64,000 bases of DNA from the NCBI RefSeq assembly GCF_958304185.1, contig NZ_OY284433.1:744001-808000 (forward strand). The letters are read 5' to 3'. Shown here piece by piece: positions 34,296 through 43,121 of this stretch (position 1 is the first letter of the stretch; every line of letters begins with the position of its first letter). The notes below the pieces were generated by a model. That model had not been told where the DNA came from. It did no database searches and was given only the letters and a program-made list of their open reading frames with translations. The DNA comes from an uncultured Erythrobacter sp. GTDB taxonomy: Bacteria; Pseudomonadota; Alphaproteobacteria; Sphingomonadales; Sphingomonadaceae. Position numbers and translations under genes: made by a program.

Positions 34296-35324
34296 ATGGA
34301 CGCAAAAAATCTGACCAGACGGGCCACACTTGATGATGTTGCAGCAGTTGCGGGCGTATCGCCCAAGACGGTGTCGCGCGTGGTCAATGGGGACAGCGCA
34401 GTCAGCGAAAAGACCCGCGCCAAGGTGGGCGAGGCCATTGCCGAAACCGGCTTCCAGATCAATCAGGCCGCCCGCGCACTGGCGGGCGCGCGGTCGTTCC
34501 TGATTGGCCTTTTCACGATCAATGGGTCGTCCTATTTCTTCAGTGAGCTGTATCGGGCCGCCGCGCGCGAGTGCAAGGCATCGGCCCATCATCTTGTGCT
34601 GGAGGAATATGCTGCCGGCGAATCGAGCTACATTTCGCTCTATGAAAAGGGCCTCAAAAGCATCCGGTGCGATGGCGTCATCCTGCCCCCGCCGGTGTGC
34701 GATGACCTTGCACTGCTTGATGCGCTGGACCGTGACGGTGTGCGCTATGTCCGGCTGGCCCCGAAGCTGGAACCGGAGCGTTCGACGGCAATCTATGCGG
34801 ATGACCATGTTGGTGCTGCCGATCTTGCCCGCCATCTGTGGGCGCAGGGTTGGCGCAGATTTACCGTGGTCGTCGGCCCGGTGGATCACGCTTCGGCCGC
34901 CGTCCGCCGCGATGCTTTCGTTGACACCTTGCTTGGGCTGGGATGCGCGCGAAGCGAGATTCGCCTGATTGCCTATGAGCGGAGCAACAAAGCCTATTCG
35001 ACGATGGCGCAGCTGGTCGAAGCCGTGTTTGACGGGCTTCGCGAGCAGGAAGCGGTCTTCGCCTTCAATGACGAGCTCGCGACCAGGGTGATGCTGCGCG
35101 CTCGCGCGCGGGGGCTTGATCTGCCGCGTGACCTGGCAATCGCCGGTTTCGATGACAGCGATGCTGCCAAGGTGACTTGGCCGACGCTGACAACCGTGCG
35201 CCAGCCAGTGGCAGAGTTAGCACGCCTCGCCGTGGCCGAGCTTACGGCCTATCCGGCCAAGCCGCCGCGGATCATCCGATGTCCAGTCAAGCTGATCGTT
35301 CGCGACAGCACAAAGCTCAGCTGA
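34296..35324 (+). CDS. LacI-family transcriptional regulator
   Basis: A 342-residue sugar-responsive repressor. The N-terminal helix-turn-helix and hinge are ATLDDVAAVAGVSPKTVSRV followed by GFQINQAARALAGARS (about 10-65). The periplasmic-binding-like core has VILPPPVCDD, AIYADDHVGAADLARHL, VFAFNDELATRVMLRAR and IAGFDDSDAAKVTWPTLTTV. The sequence looks intact. It probably regulated the adjacent TonB receptor and beta-glucosidase locus through the double palindrome at 34145-34178. The effector is likely a glucoside, inferred from the GH3 remnant. Confidence 0.92.
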   Translation: MDAKNLTRRATLDDVAAVAGVSPKTVSRVVNGDSAVSEKTRAKVGEAIAETGFQINQAARALAGARSFLIGLFTINGSSYFFSELYRAAARECKASAHHLVLEEYAAGESSYISLYEKGLKSIRCDGVILPPPVCDDLALLDALDRDGVRYVRLAPKLEPERSTAIYADDHVGAADLARHLWAQGWRRFTVVVGPVDHASAAVRRDAFVDTLLGLGCARSEIRLIAYERSNKAYSTMAQLVEAVFDGLREQEAVFAFNDELATRVMLRARARGLDLPRDLAIAGFDDSDAAKVTWPTLTTVRQPVAELARLAVAELTAYPAKPPRIIRCPVKLIVRDSTKLS

Positions 35325-35339
35325 TCGCTGGCGAGTCCA

Positions 35340-35620
35340 TTCAGCTAGGTGTCGCCGCGTCGATTGCGGCGCCCCAAGGAGCGCGCATCGCTGCGGCTGA
35401 TGACGATCCCCAGGATCGGGCCGATCACCGCGACGGCGTTGGTGGCGCTGGCACCACCGGCGGAGGGCTTTGCGAGGGGTCGTGACTTTGCAGCCTCACT
35501 CGGCCTCACGCCAAGGCAACTCTCGACCGGCGGCAAGGAGCGGCTCGGTGCAATCTCGCGGATGGGCTAGCGCACGCTGCGACGTTTGCTGATCTTCGGC
35601 AGCACGTCCGCGCAAACAGG
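35340..35620 (+). mobile_element. IS110-family transposase remnant
   Basis: Translation around 35385-35615 reads LRLMTIPRIGPITATALVAL, then GRDFAASLGLTPRQLSTGGKERLGAISRMG, a TAG stop, and RTLRRLLIFGSTSA. This is the helix-hairpin-helix-containing C-terminal domain of IS116/IS110/IS902 transposases. The catalytic DEDD N-terminal half is absent and the frame is interrupted at 35568-35570. No terminal repeats were seen, as expected for IS110 elements. Confidence 0.78.
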
Positions 35621-35791
35621 CCGGACAGATGGCAGCAGCCGACTACCGCCAAGACCCGATTTTACTTGTGCATCTTCTGGTGCGTCCACGGAAGGAAATC
35701 GAGATCGCTGCTTCCCGCAATCTGCCTCATCAGGCAGGGCAGATGCTACACGACAACATGGCGGTACGCCTGCGCTAGCGGCGCGTCCGCA

Positions 35792-36235
35792 ATGACCAGC
35801 CTTCGTGCTTTGACCCGCAGAAATGCAAGGCTGACGCTGATGCTTTTGGCGCTCGCCCTCGCAGTCAAGGCACTGGTGCCGGCGGGCTTCATGATCGCGC
35901 CTGCGGGCGAGCGTTTTCTCATGGTGACGATCTGTTCGGAAGCCACAGGCGTGCCCAAACAGATGCAGATCGCCATTCCCGAGAAGCCGGGCGCAGACGG
36001 CGATCATGCCGAGGCCGCCGACAAGGGCCATCCTTGCGCGTTCTCGGGGCTTGGCCATGCGCTGCTGGGCGGGGCCATTCCGGCCCTGTTGGCGGGTGCA
36101 CTCGCATTCATTCTGTTGATCGGGCTGGCGCCTCTGCCGACCCTCCCCGCGCGGGCCATCGCGTTTCTGCGGCCGTCCCTGCGCGGACCGCCGACCTTTT
36201 TCTGTCTGATAGGTGCGCTTCGCGTCCCGGCCTGA
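35792..36235 (+). CDS. DUF2946-like membrane protein
   Basis: A 147-residue protein with an N-terminal hydrophobic segment (LTLMLLALALAVKALVPAGF), a periplasmic part with two cysteines (MVTICSEATGVPK and KGHPCAFSGLGHA), and a second membrane segment (IPALLAGALAFILLIGL). It ends in FLRPSLRGPP. This matches the small DUF2946-type proteins often found before TonB-dependent receptors for copper or other metals; family recalled, not searched. Downstream is a truncated TonB receptor, which supports that context. The ATG at 35792 starts right before the basic region. Confidence 0.6.
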   Translation: MTSLRALTRRNARLTLMLLALALAVKALVPAGFMIAPAGERFLMVTICSEATGVPKQMQIAIPEKPGADGDHAEAADKGHPCAFSGLGHALLGGAIPALLAGALAFILLIGLAPLPTLPARAIAFLRPSLRGPPTFFCLIGALRVPA

Positions 36236-36294
36236 TCGGCTGAACCGCGACCCGCGATGGCTCATAGATCCGGCGTGTCCGGATCGTTGGCACT

Positions 36295-36591
36295 GTGCCC
36301 TGGCAGGGCCATGCGCCGACGGAAATTCAGGATAAGATCACTGTAAAGCGCGCTCTGCTGGGCGCGACCATGCTTGCCGCCAGCGCCAGTGCCTTCCTCG
36401 CACCCTTGCAAGCCCAAGGCATCGGCCAGCGACAGGACGAGATCATCGTCACCGCCAGCCTCCAAGGCGCCCCCACCGCCCCCACCCCAGAAGCCGCCCG
36501 GCAGGAGCTGGAACGCGTCCCCGGCGCGACGGGTCTGGTCGAGGATGAGAGCTTTGCCGACATTTTCGCGCGCACCGCCATGGCCAGATAG
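36295..36591 (+). pseudogene. N-terminal fragment of a TonB-dependent receptor
   Basis: About 98 codons containing a signal-peptide-like stretch (LLGATMLAASASAFLAPLQA), a TonB box (DEIIVTAS), and the start of a plug domain (ARQELERVPGATGLVEDESFADIF), which is the usual opening of FecA-like receptors. It then stops at 36591. Plug and barrel are missing. No clear start codon precedes the signal peptide in frame with a good ribosome site. It follows the DUF2946-like gene and looks like the decayed remainder of that pair. Confidence 0.7.
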
Positions 36592-36881
36592 CTTCTGCGA
36601 TTGGCGGCAACGGGGTCGTTTGCTGCAAGGCAGCTTTTTGGTGAGACGCTCAGCTGTGCTGACATTAGACCTTAGTGAGACAGTGAGGCCCAGGACATCA
36701 GCATAGTCGGATAACCGGAATCAACCGGGTTTGAGACATCGGAATGCCCCGCTTGCTCCGGCATCGCGATATGACGGACCCTTCTCTGGGTCATTTGCGC
36801 ATCTCGCGAAGCAATGCAGACAATGCCGATTTTTGTGCGATAACCCTCGGCCAGCAACCCCAAGGCCGCCAAAGAGCAAAC
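36592..36881. other. Intergenic stretch before the Crp/Fnr gene
   Basis: About 290 bases with no supported gene. The 5' part follows the receptor fragment and shows no further receptor-like translation. The 3' part may be coding if the regulator uses an upstream ATG (36744 or 36771), which would add an N-terminal leader of up to 46 residues without family resemblance. Confidence 0.4.
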
Positions 36882-37586
36882 GTGAACCAGACATGGCGCC
36901 AGTCCCTGCTCACCAGTCCGTGGTCTCGGAATTTGCCGGGCGATGTCCAGTCCGAAATCATGGCCGCGGCAAGCTCGCACCGGCTTGAGCAGGACGCCGA
37001 AGTCATTCGGCAGGGTGCGCCCTTCTCGGGGCTGATCTGCCTGCTCACTGGTGAGATGCATGTGATCGGAACTGCACGCTGCGGCGACGAATTACTGTTG
37101 GGCGTGCTTCGACCGGGTGACTGGACCGGATTTCTCGCCGCTCTAGATCAGGGCTGCTACGCCTTCTCGGTGCGAGCAATGATCGAATGCCGCGTGGCGA
37201 GGCTAGACGCGGCTGCGACGCAGCGGATCTTCGAAAGGGATTTGGCACGGTTCAAGCTGCTGCTGGCACCTGAACTGGCGGTCTCGCGCGGGACATATCA
37301 CTATTTCGTCGAGACTGCCTACCGGCCCCCGATGCTCCGGCTGGCAGAGCGGATGATCGGGCTGGGCCGCTGGCCCTATTCAGTTGCGCCCGGCGAGGCT
37401 TCGCGGCTGGAGAAGATATCCCAGACGGATCTTGCCAATGCCACGCGCCTGTCGCGCCAGACCATCAATGCGTGCCTCGGCAGGCTGGCCGAACAGGGCA
37501 TTGTCAAAGTGGGTTATCGCACAGTGGAGGTGATCGATCTGTATCGCCTCGGCCTGATTGCCACGGGTGACTTGGTGCTGGAATAA
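36882..37586 (+). CDS. Crp/Fnr-family transcriptional regulator
   Basis: About 234 residues with a cyclic-nucleotide-binding-like jelly roll (LEQDAEVIRQGAPFSGLICL, LLTGEMHVIG, LLGVLRPGDWTGF) and a C-terminal winged helix (KISQTDLANATRLSRQTINACLGRLAEQGIVKV). It lacks the N-terminal cysteines of Fnr and the Arg-Ser cAMP contacts of Crp, so the signal is unknown. The GTG at 36882 gives normal family length; ATG codons at 36744 and 36771 are alternatives. Neighbours downstream are secreted proteins that it might control. Confidence 0.82.
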   Translation: MNQTWRQSLLTSPWSRNLPGDVQSEIMAAASSHRLEQDAEVIRQGAPFSGLICLLTGEMHVIGTARCGDELLLGVLRPGDWTGFLAALDQGCYAFSVRAMIECRVARLDAAATQRIFERDLARFKLLLAPELAVSRGTYHYFVETAYRPPMLRLAERMIGLGRWPYSVAPGEASRLEKISQTDLANATRLSRQTINACLGRLAEQGIVKVGYRTVEVIDLYRLGLIATGDLVLE

Positions 37587-37784
37587 TTCCGCCCCAATTG
37601 TCGTTTGGCCGACAATCTCCCTAGCAATGCGGGGTATTTTCCACTGTCGGTGGGGAACCATTCAAAAGGGGATCATCCGGCCGGAGACGTTTGTTCAGCA
37701 TGAGTGCGGCTGCACCACTTTCGGCTTTGTTGGCCATTGTATGCAGCGATGCAGCTTAGCTGGACAGCGCGCGGGGAGGTTGTG

Positions 37785-38912
37785 ATGCGATTGCTCATCC
37801 GGTTGGCCTACGCAATGTCGTTGCTTGTCCCGTTCCACGCGGCAGTTCTCGTCGCGCAGGAGCCAGGTACAATCCTCGCTCAGGAGCCGATGGCTAGCGC
37901 ACCGGCGGGGGTGACGGCTTGGCGCATCCGCTACCTCACCGGCGGCCGCGACGGGGTCGCACGTCAAGAAGCAACCGCAGTGATTATGGCGCCCGCCGAT
38001 ACGACTGGTCGTGCACCGCGCGGAGTTGTCGCTTGGACGCACGGCACCTGGGGGGTCGCCAGCAAATGCGCGCCTTCGCAAGGCCCGCGGTTTTTTGAGG
38101 TGACCCCAGCAGTCAGCGCAGTCGCGATGGGGTATGTCGTGGTCGCGCCGGACTATCCCGGTCTCGGCACCGAAGCGACGCACCCCTACCTGATCGGGCG
38201 ACCAACCGGGCAATCCGTGATCGACGCGGTTCGCGCCGCACGCGCCATGCCAGCCGCCAATGCTGGCCGCCGCTATGTGGTGTGGGGCGAGAGCCAGGGC
38301 GGGCACGCCGCGCTGTGGACGGCGATGACCGCTTCGGCCGCACCGGAGCTTGAGCTCATCGGAGTGGCGGCCGGCGCTCCGCCGACCGATCTTGCCGCCA
38401 ATTTTCGCGAGGCGAGCGATCCAAATGCCCGCGCCTTCCTGACCGCGCTAACTGCCGATAGCTGGTCGCGATACTTCGATATGCCGCTGGATATTGGTAA
38501 GCGCAGGACGCCCGGGATCATTCGCAAGCTGGCGAGCAATTGTATCTCCTCGACAGCAACACCGCGTCTGGGCGCGCTGGTCGGAATGATCGCGCTGCGC
38601 AGCGACCTGAAGAACGACGATTTCGCCGCGCGCACGCCGTGGTCGCAGATCATGGCCGAAAATTCAGTAAGCCCGAGCTTCTCAGTGCCGCTGTTGCTGG
38701 CTCAAACGCGGGAAGACCCGCTGGTATCGCCCAAGGTGACGCGGAACTTTGCGCACAAGGCGTGCATGCGGGGCCTGAAGGTTCGCTGGATCGACCTGCC
38801 GGGCAAGGATCACGCCACCACCGCCAGCCAAAGCACCTTTGCCACGCTGCAATGGATCGAAGACCGCTTTGCCGGTGCGCCAGCACCCGATGATTGCGGT
38901 ACACTTCGTTAG
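37785..38912 (+). CDS. Secretory lipase / alpha-beta hydrolase
   Basis: A 375-residue exported hydrolase with signal peptide (LIRLAYAMSLLVPFHAAVLV, cleavage near VAQ). The alpha/beta fold shows AWTHGTWGV (oxyanion His-Gly), YVVVAPDYPGLG, the nucleophile elbow WGESQGG with catalytic Ser, a late Asp (TREDPLVSP) and His in GKDHATTASQ. The layout resembles the LIP secretory lipase family; the acyl substrate is unknown. The ATG at 37785 has GGGGAGG ahead of it. Confidence 0.8.
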   Translation: MRLLIRLAYAMSLLVPFHAAVLVAQEPGTILAQEPMASAPAGVTAWRIRYLTGGRDGVARQEATAVIMAPADTTGRAPRGVVAWTHGTWGVASKCAPSQGPRFFEVTPAVSAVAMGYVVVAPDYPGLGTEATHPYLIGRPTGQSVIDAVRAARAMPAANAGRRYVVWGESQGGHAALWTAMTASAAPELELIGVAAGAPPTDLAANFREASDPNARAFLTALTADSWSRYFDMPLDIGKRRTPGIIRKLASNCISSTATPRLGALVGMIALRSDLKNDDFAARTPWSQIMAENSVSPSFSVPLLLAQTREDPLVSPKVTRNFAHKACMRGLKVRWIDLPGKDHATTASQSTFATLQWIEDRFAGAPAPDDCGTLR

Positions 38913-38952
38913 CCCGCGCCCCACCGCACAATCTTTCGAGGAGTAGATAACG

Positions 38953-39375
38953 ATGAACAAACATTTCCCGATTGCCACTGCGCTAGCGCTTGCCGGCTTC
39001 GTCGCCGCTTGCGCTCCGGCTGCCCAGAACGATGCTGATACAAGTGAGATCGTCGGCTCAGCGCCGACAGCCACAGCCGCCCCAGCCGCCGCCATGAGCC
39101 ACGCCGAATGGGCCGGGAAGTGGATCGGCGTTGAAGGCATGTTTGTCGAAATCACGCCAAGCGCAAATGGCGGCTATTCGCTCGTCATGCAGTCGGACCT
39201 CGACACCGTGGGAACCTACATCGGCACCGACACTGAAGGCGGCATCGCCTTTGAACGCGGCGGCCAGCTGCTGCTGCTCAGGGCAGCGACGGGAGACCAG
39301 ACGGGTCTCAAATACCTGGCGGGCAAATCGAACTGCCTGATGGTTGCCGAAGGTGAAGGTTACTGCCGCGATTGA
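38953..39375 (+). CDS. Predicted lipoprotein, function unknown
   Basis: A 140-residue lipoprotein with signal sequence and lipobox AGFVAAC (Cys about 20). An Ala/Thr/Pro-rich linker follows, then a compact domain beginning HAEWAGKWIGVEGMFVEIT and ending CLMVAEGEGYC with two cysteines that may form a disulfide. The domain looks like a small beta-barrel of the META/lipocalin-like kind, but no family is assigned. It leads a run of three small envelope genes. Confidence 0.75.
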   Translation: MNKHFPIATALALAGFVAACAPAAQNDADTSEIVGSAPTATAAPAAAMSHAEWAGKWIGVEGMFVEITPSANGGYSLVMQSDLDTVGTYIGTDTEGGIAFERGGQLLLLRAATGDQTGLKYLAGKSNCLMVAEGEGYCRD

Positions 39376-39400
39376 GCAGTTTTTGAAGGAGAACGGGAGC

Positions 39401-40015
39401 ATGAACGCGATTGCAAAACGTGCGGCCTTGGCCGCAATTCCGCTGTTGGCCGGTGCCGCGCTCGTCAGCGCCGATGCTGGACTAGCACAAGACGACAAGA
39501 TGGCCCGCCCGGGCGGCGAAGCCACGATTTACCGCGATGCCGACTACCGCGGGCCGGCAGTGTTCGTCGGCGAAGCGAAGGCCAACTTGGGCCTTGCGTG
39601 GCCAGTCAATTCAATCCGCGTCAAAAGCGGCACCTGGGAGCTGTGTGAGCGTCCCAATTTCCAAGGCACCTGCCGTACCTATGATCGCAACACGCCAGTT
39701 CTGCTGTCGCGTTCGAGCGGGCTGACGATCCAGTCGATGCGTCCATCTGTGCCGGGCGGCGGCAGCTTTATCGGTGTCGAGGCACGCGATCAGGTTGCGA
39801 CCGGCACTTTCGCCGAATTCCACACCGAACCTGCTGCAAGGGGTTACCGCATCCCGGCCTGCCCGCTGGGCCGCGCCACGGCCAATTGCGCCGCGCGGAC
39901 CGCAGACAATTACTGCCGAACAATCGGCTGGAACGGCTCGGCGCGGGAGCACATGCAGACCGTGGGCCGGGTCGTGTTCCTGGCGGACGTGCTGTGTGTC
40001 AAATCGAACTACTGA
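39401..40015 (+). CDS. Beta/gamma-crystallin-like exported protein
   Basis: A 204-residue exported protein with a signal peptide ending near AGLAQDD. The N-terminal mature part has one or two Greek-key-like motifs typical of bacterial beta/gamma-crystallins: ATIYRDADYRGPAVFVGEA, SIRVKSGTWELCERPNFQGT, and RTYDRNTPVLL. The C-terminal part is Cys-rich (IPACPLGRATANCAARTADN) and not recognised. Calcium binding is common in the family but not certain here. Starts at ATG 39401 after GGGAG; the preceding gene ends 26 bases earlier. Confidence 0.75.
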   Translation: MNAIAKRAALAAIPLLAGAALVSADAGLAQDDKMARPGGEATIYRDADYRGPAVFVGEAKANLGLAWPVNSIRVKSGTWELCERPNFQGTCRTYDRNTPVLLSRSSGLTIQSMRPSVPGGGSFIGVEARDQVATGTFAEFHTEPAARGYRIPACPLGRATANCAARTADNYCRTIGWNGSAREHMQTVGRVVFLADVLCVKSNY

Positions 40016-40029
40016 AGGGGGCAAAGCAC

Positions 40030-40347
40030 ATGCGAATTTTCACCACGACACTTGCAGCGACGGGAGCGGTTCTGCTTTCTGGCTGCATGACCACGCAGCC
40101 GGCGAACCTTGGCACCACCTACGAATGTGATCGCGGCACACGGCTTCAAGTGAGCTATCTGCGTGAAGGCGCGTTGGTGCGCATCAACGGCGCACGCGCC
40201 ATTCCCTTTCGCGAAACGCCGAGCAACGCCGGAAGCATCTATGAAAGCGGGGGCAACCGGCTCGCACGGAACGGAAACACCGTGACCTGGAACACTGCCG
40301 CCCGTTCGGCTCCGGAAACCTGCCGCGCCATCAACACGATCCAGTGA
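40030..40347 (+). CDS. MliC-like lysozyme-inhibitor lipoprotein
   Basis: A 105-residue lipoprotein with lipobox LLSGC (Cys about 19). The remainder resembles the MliC/PliC fold: YECDRGTRLQVSYL, ALVRINGARAIPF, SIYESGGNRLARNGNTVTW, and a late Cys (PETC). MliC proteins inhibit c-type lysozymes in the periplasm. It is 14 bases downstream of the crystallin-like gene, so the two are very likely co-transcribed. Confidence 0.78.
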   Translation: MRIFTTTLAATGAVLLSGCMTTQPANLGTTYECDRGTRLQVSYLREGALVRINGARAIPFRETPSNAGSIYESGGNRLARNGNTVTWNTAARSAPETCRAINTIQ

Positions 40348-40645
40348 GGTTTGCAGCAGCAATCCTGGCTGCCTCCGAAAATGAGAGCGGCAATTGAACG
40401 AGGCCCAATGGCCGCTCTCAGACGAGACCTCATTCCTTGGCCTGTCCGGCTTCAGGCTTGGCTGAGTAGCGGCTTGCTGCGCTTGTAGCCCGCCGTAGCA
40501 GATGGTTGTTATCGGTTCCTGCCGCTGCGGTTGTTCGGCGCCCACAGAGGCTGTGTCAGATCAGAAACGTATTTTCGCCAAATGGTGAGAATATGCCACG
40601 ATGCAAATCCTGCCTCCCCGGCCGGTTTTCGTCAGACACCGTACC
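40348..40645. other. Intergenic stretch without a supported gene
   Basis: About 300 bases between the ends of the convergent MliC-like and SDR genes. Short open frames exist on both strands but have no ribosome site or family resemblance. No strong hairpin followed by T was noticed. Confidence 0.5.
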
Positions 40646-41467
40646 TCAGACTGCCGACCAGCCCGCGTCGATCATCAGCGCAGACCCGGTCACTACGCGC
40701 GCGGGCTCACTCACCAGATACATCACCGCCGCTGCCGATTGCTCGGCGGTGATTTTCTCCTTTATGAGATGCGGGGTGAGCTGGAGTTCGTACGCTTCCT
40801 CGGTAGTGAGGCCGCGGGCGGCGGCGACTTCATCGGTGGCGTGGGCGACCATTGGCGTATCCACCAGCCCGGGGCAGAGCGCGTTGACCGTGATCCTCTC
40901 GCCTGCAAGCTCGCCCGCCATTGCGCGGGTCAGCCCCATGAGCCCGTGTTTTGAGGCGCAGTAATGCGCATAGCCGGGCGTGCCGACATGACCGGCGACC
41001 GAGGCGATGTTGACGATCCGCCCGCCTTCACCGCCTGCGATCATCACCGGCACTGCCGCGCGCGCCATGCGCCATGCGCCGGTCAGGTTGATGTCGATCA
41101 TGGTGGTCCACATCGCATCGTCAAGCTCGTGCGCGGGGCGGCCACCGGTCAAAATTCCCGCGTTGTTGACCAGAATGTCGAGCCGCCCGAAGGCCTCAAG
41201 GGCGGCCGCCATGAAGGCATCGATCTGCGCTTGGTCGCGCACATCGCAGGCCATCGCGACGGCCTTGCGCCCCTGCGCTTCGATGGCGCGAGCGACGTCA
41301 TCCAGCGCGCCGCCCATTGCATAGCCGACCGTCGGCATCGCTGCCGCGCCGACATCGCAGATCGCTACGTCCACGCCCGCTTCGGCCAGAGCGAGCGCGA
41401 TTGCCCGTCCCTGCCCGCGCGCGGCACCCGTTACGATGGCCGCCTTCCCCGCCAGTGATCCCTGCAT
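40646..41467 (-). CDS. SDR-family oxidoreductase
   Basis: Classical short-chain dehydrogenase of 273 residues. The cofactor motif is TGAARGQGRAIALALAEAG, with an Asp after the second strand (ICDVG) favouring NAD. LDILVNNAGIL follows. The catalytic set is Ser in NIASVAG and Tyr-Lys in YAHYCASKHG. The GQG form and inserted loop before VARAIEA resemble the carveol-dehydrogenase-like or mycofactocin-linked subgroup, but no mycofactocin genes are here. Substrate unknown. Confidence 0.87.
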   Translation of the reverse strand: MQGSLAGKAAIVTGAARGQGRAIALALAEAGVDVAICDVGAAAMPTVGYAMGGALDDVARAIEAQGRKAVAMACDVRDQAQIDAFMAAALEAFGRLDILVNNAGILTGGRPAHELDDAMWTTMIDINLTGAWRMARAAVPVMIAGGEGGRIVNIASVAGHVGTPGYAHYCASKHGLMGLTRAMAGELAGERITVNALCPGLVDTPMVAHATDEVAAARGLTTEEAYELQLTPHLIKEKITAEQSAAAVMYLVSEPARVVTGSALMIDAGWSAV

Positions 41468-41588
41468 CGCCTATCCCCTCTCGTGCCCGCATTGCTGCCA
41501 CGAGGTTACAACAGCCCCCCGCGTTCCCAAGCGGCTGAAGTGATAGGCGGGTGAGGCGATTGCTCCCGGCCCAGCCTGACCCGGCTGA

Positions 41589-43001
41589 CTATTTGCCCAT
41601 GATCGCCGGGGCCGAGGGGATCGGGGTGCCGGTCTGGATCGACGTGCCTTCATTCGCCAGAATGCCGACCACCTGAGTCCACACCGCGACGTTCTGGCGC
41701 AGTTGCACAATGTCGATCTTGTCGAGCGTGTCGTCGGGCGTGTGGTGCAGGTCGAAATAGCGGGTGCCGTCCTGCTGGAGATCGACCAGCGCGCCTTTCT
41801 GGTCGCGCACGATGTTGAGATCAGCGCCGCCGCCAGCGACATCGCTGCCCGCCGAAACCCCGAAGCGGGCTACGGCTGACGCGATCTTCTTGTGCAGCGC
41901 TGGATTAGTCTCGCGGAAATTGCTGTCGAAGCGCCAGATGCGATCCGCGCCGAAATCGCTCTCCAGCCCCACTGCGATGGGCTCGCTCAGGTGGGCCTTG
42001 CTGTAAGCCGCGCTGCCCCACAGGCCGGTTTCCTCCGCCCCTGCAAACAGCACGCGGATGGTGCGCAGCGGTTGGCCCGCCTTGCCCGCGTTGAGCGCCG
42101 CCGCCGCGATGATCGCACAGCCAGCCCCGTCGTCAAAGGCGCCGGGGGAGTTCCACCAGCTATCAATATGGCAAGCGAGCAGCACCGGCGGGAGCGAGCG
42201 ATTGCGTCCGACAATCTCGCCGACCACATTGCCGCTTTGCGTCTGCCCCAGCTGGCGCGGGTTCATTTCTAGCTTCAATGTGATCGGACGACCACCGGCG
42301 CGCTCAAACATCCGTTCGAGATTCTCGGCATCCGGCAGGCTCAGCGCGCCTGCGGGGATCGGAGTGACGCCGTCAGGGAAGGTCGTGCCGCCGGTGTGCG
42401 GGTTGCGGTGATGATCGGTGCCGACCGACTTGATGACCGTGGCAACCGCGCCCTTGCTCGCGGCGATCCCAGCCCCGACCCAGCGCGCCGGGCCGGCAAA
42501 GCCATAATGCGAACCGTCCTGCGCGGGCCGCATCTGGTGGCTAATATAGGCGATTTTGCCTTTGAGGCTGCCTTCGGGCGCAGCGCGCAGTTCATCGACT
42601 GTGCGGAAGAACACCACTTCTGCCTCAACCCCGCCTGCTGGCGTGGCTGCGCTGTCACCCAGCGGCAGCACCACCAGATCCTGCGCGAAGGGTGCGGTGA
42701 CGCGGGCGCGGGCGATGTCGCCAGGCACCCAGGTGTCCATCATGAACGGCTCGTCCGCGACATTGGCAAAACCCTTGGCCTTGAGCCATGCGACAGCCCA
42801 TGCCCGTCCGCGCGCTTCAGCCTCGGTTCCAGCCTGACGCGGGCCGACTTCGGTGGTGATCCCCTCGACGAAATCCCAAGCAAAGGTATCGCTCTCCAGC
42901 GCCGTGTCCGCCTGCGTTTCCAGCGTCGGGGTTTGGGCCAGAGCGGCGGTTGAAAGCAGAGCGAGCGAAAGCGCGGCAAGCGCAGGTGTTATGCGGTTCA
43001 T
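41589..43001 (-). CDS. Secreted M28-family metallopeptidase
   Basis: A 470-residue exported peptidase with a signal peptide (LAALSLALLSTAALA then QTPT). It has a PA-like insert (about 120-250) and the M28 zinc centre: LLACHIDSWWNSPGAFDDGAG (His and bridging Asp), FAGAEETGLWGS (catalytic Glu pair), ESDFG (Asp) and a late His in YFDLHHTPDD. Such proteins are usually carboxypeptidases or aminopeptidases. The ATG at 43001 is set by the signal peptide; the open frame that continues to 44684 is antisense to ettA. Confidence 0.88.
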   Translation of the reverse strand: MNRITPALAALSLALLSTAALAQTPTLETQADTALESDTFAWDFVEGITTEVGPRQAGTEAEARGRAWAVAWLKAKGFANVADEPFMMDTWVPGDIARARVTAPFAQDLVVLPLGDSAATPAGGVEAEVVFFRTVDELRAAPEGSLKGKIAYISHQMRPAQDGSHYGFAGPARWVGAGIAASKGAVATVIKSVGTDHHRNPHTGGTTFPDGVTPIPAGALSLPDAENLERMFERAGGRPITLKLEMNPRQLGQTQSGNVVGEIVGRNRSLPPVLLACHIDSWWNSPGAFDDGAGCAIIAAAALNAGKAGQPLRTIRVLFAGAEETGLWGSAAYSKAHLSEPIAVGLESDFGADRIWRFDSNFRETNPALHKKIASAVARFGVSAGSDVAGGGADLNIVRDQKGALVDLQQDGTRYFDLHHTPDDTLDKIDIVQLRQNVAVWTQVVGILANEGTSIQTGTPIPSAPAIMGK

Positions 43002-43121
43002 GGCGCAGGGTGCTATCCCCGCCCTGCGGCTAAGTCTAGCCGCTTGCCCTCGCCCTTCCCCTTCCCTATCTGCGCAGCCAAACCTCACCACCCGATTTAT
43101 CGATCCCGAAGGACCAATCCG

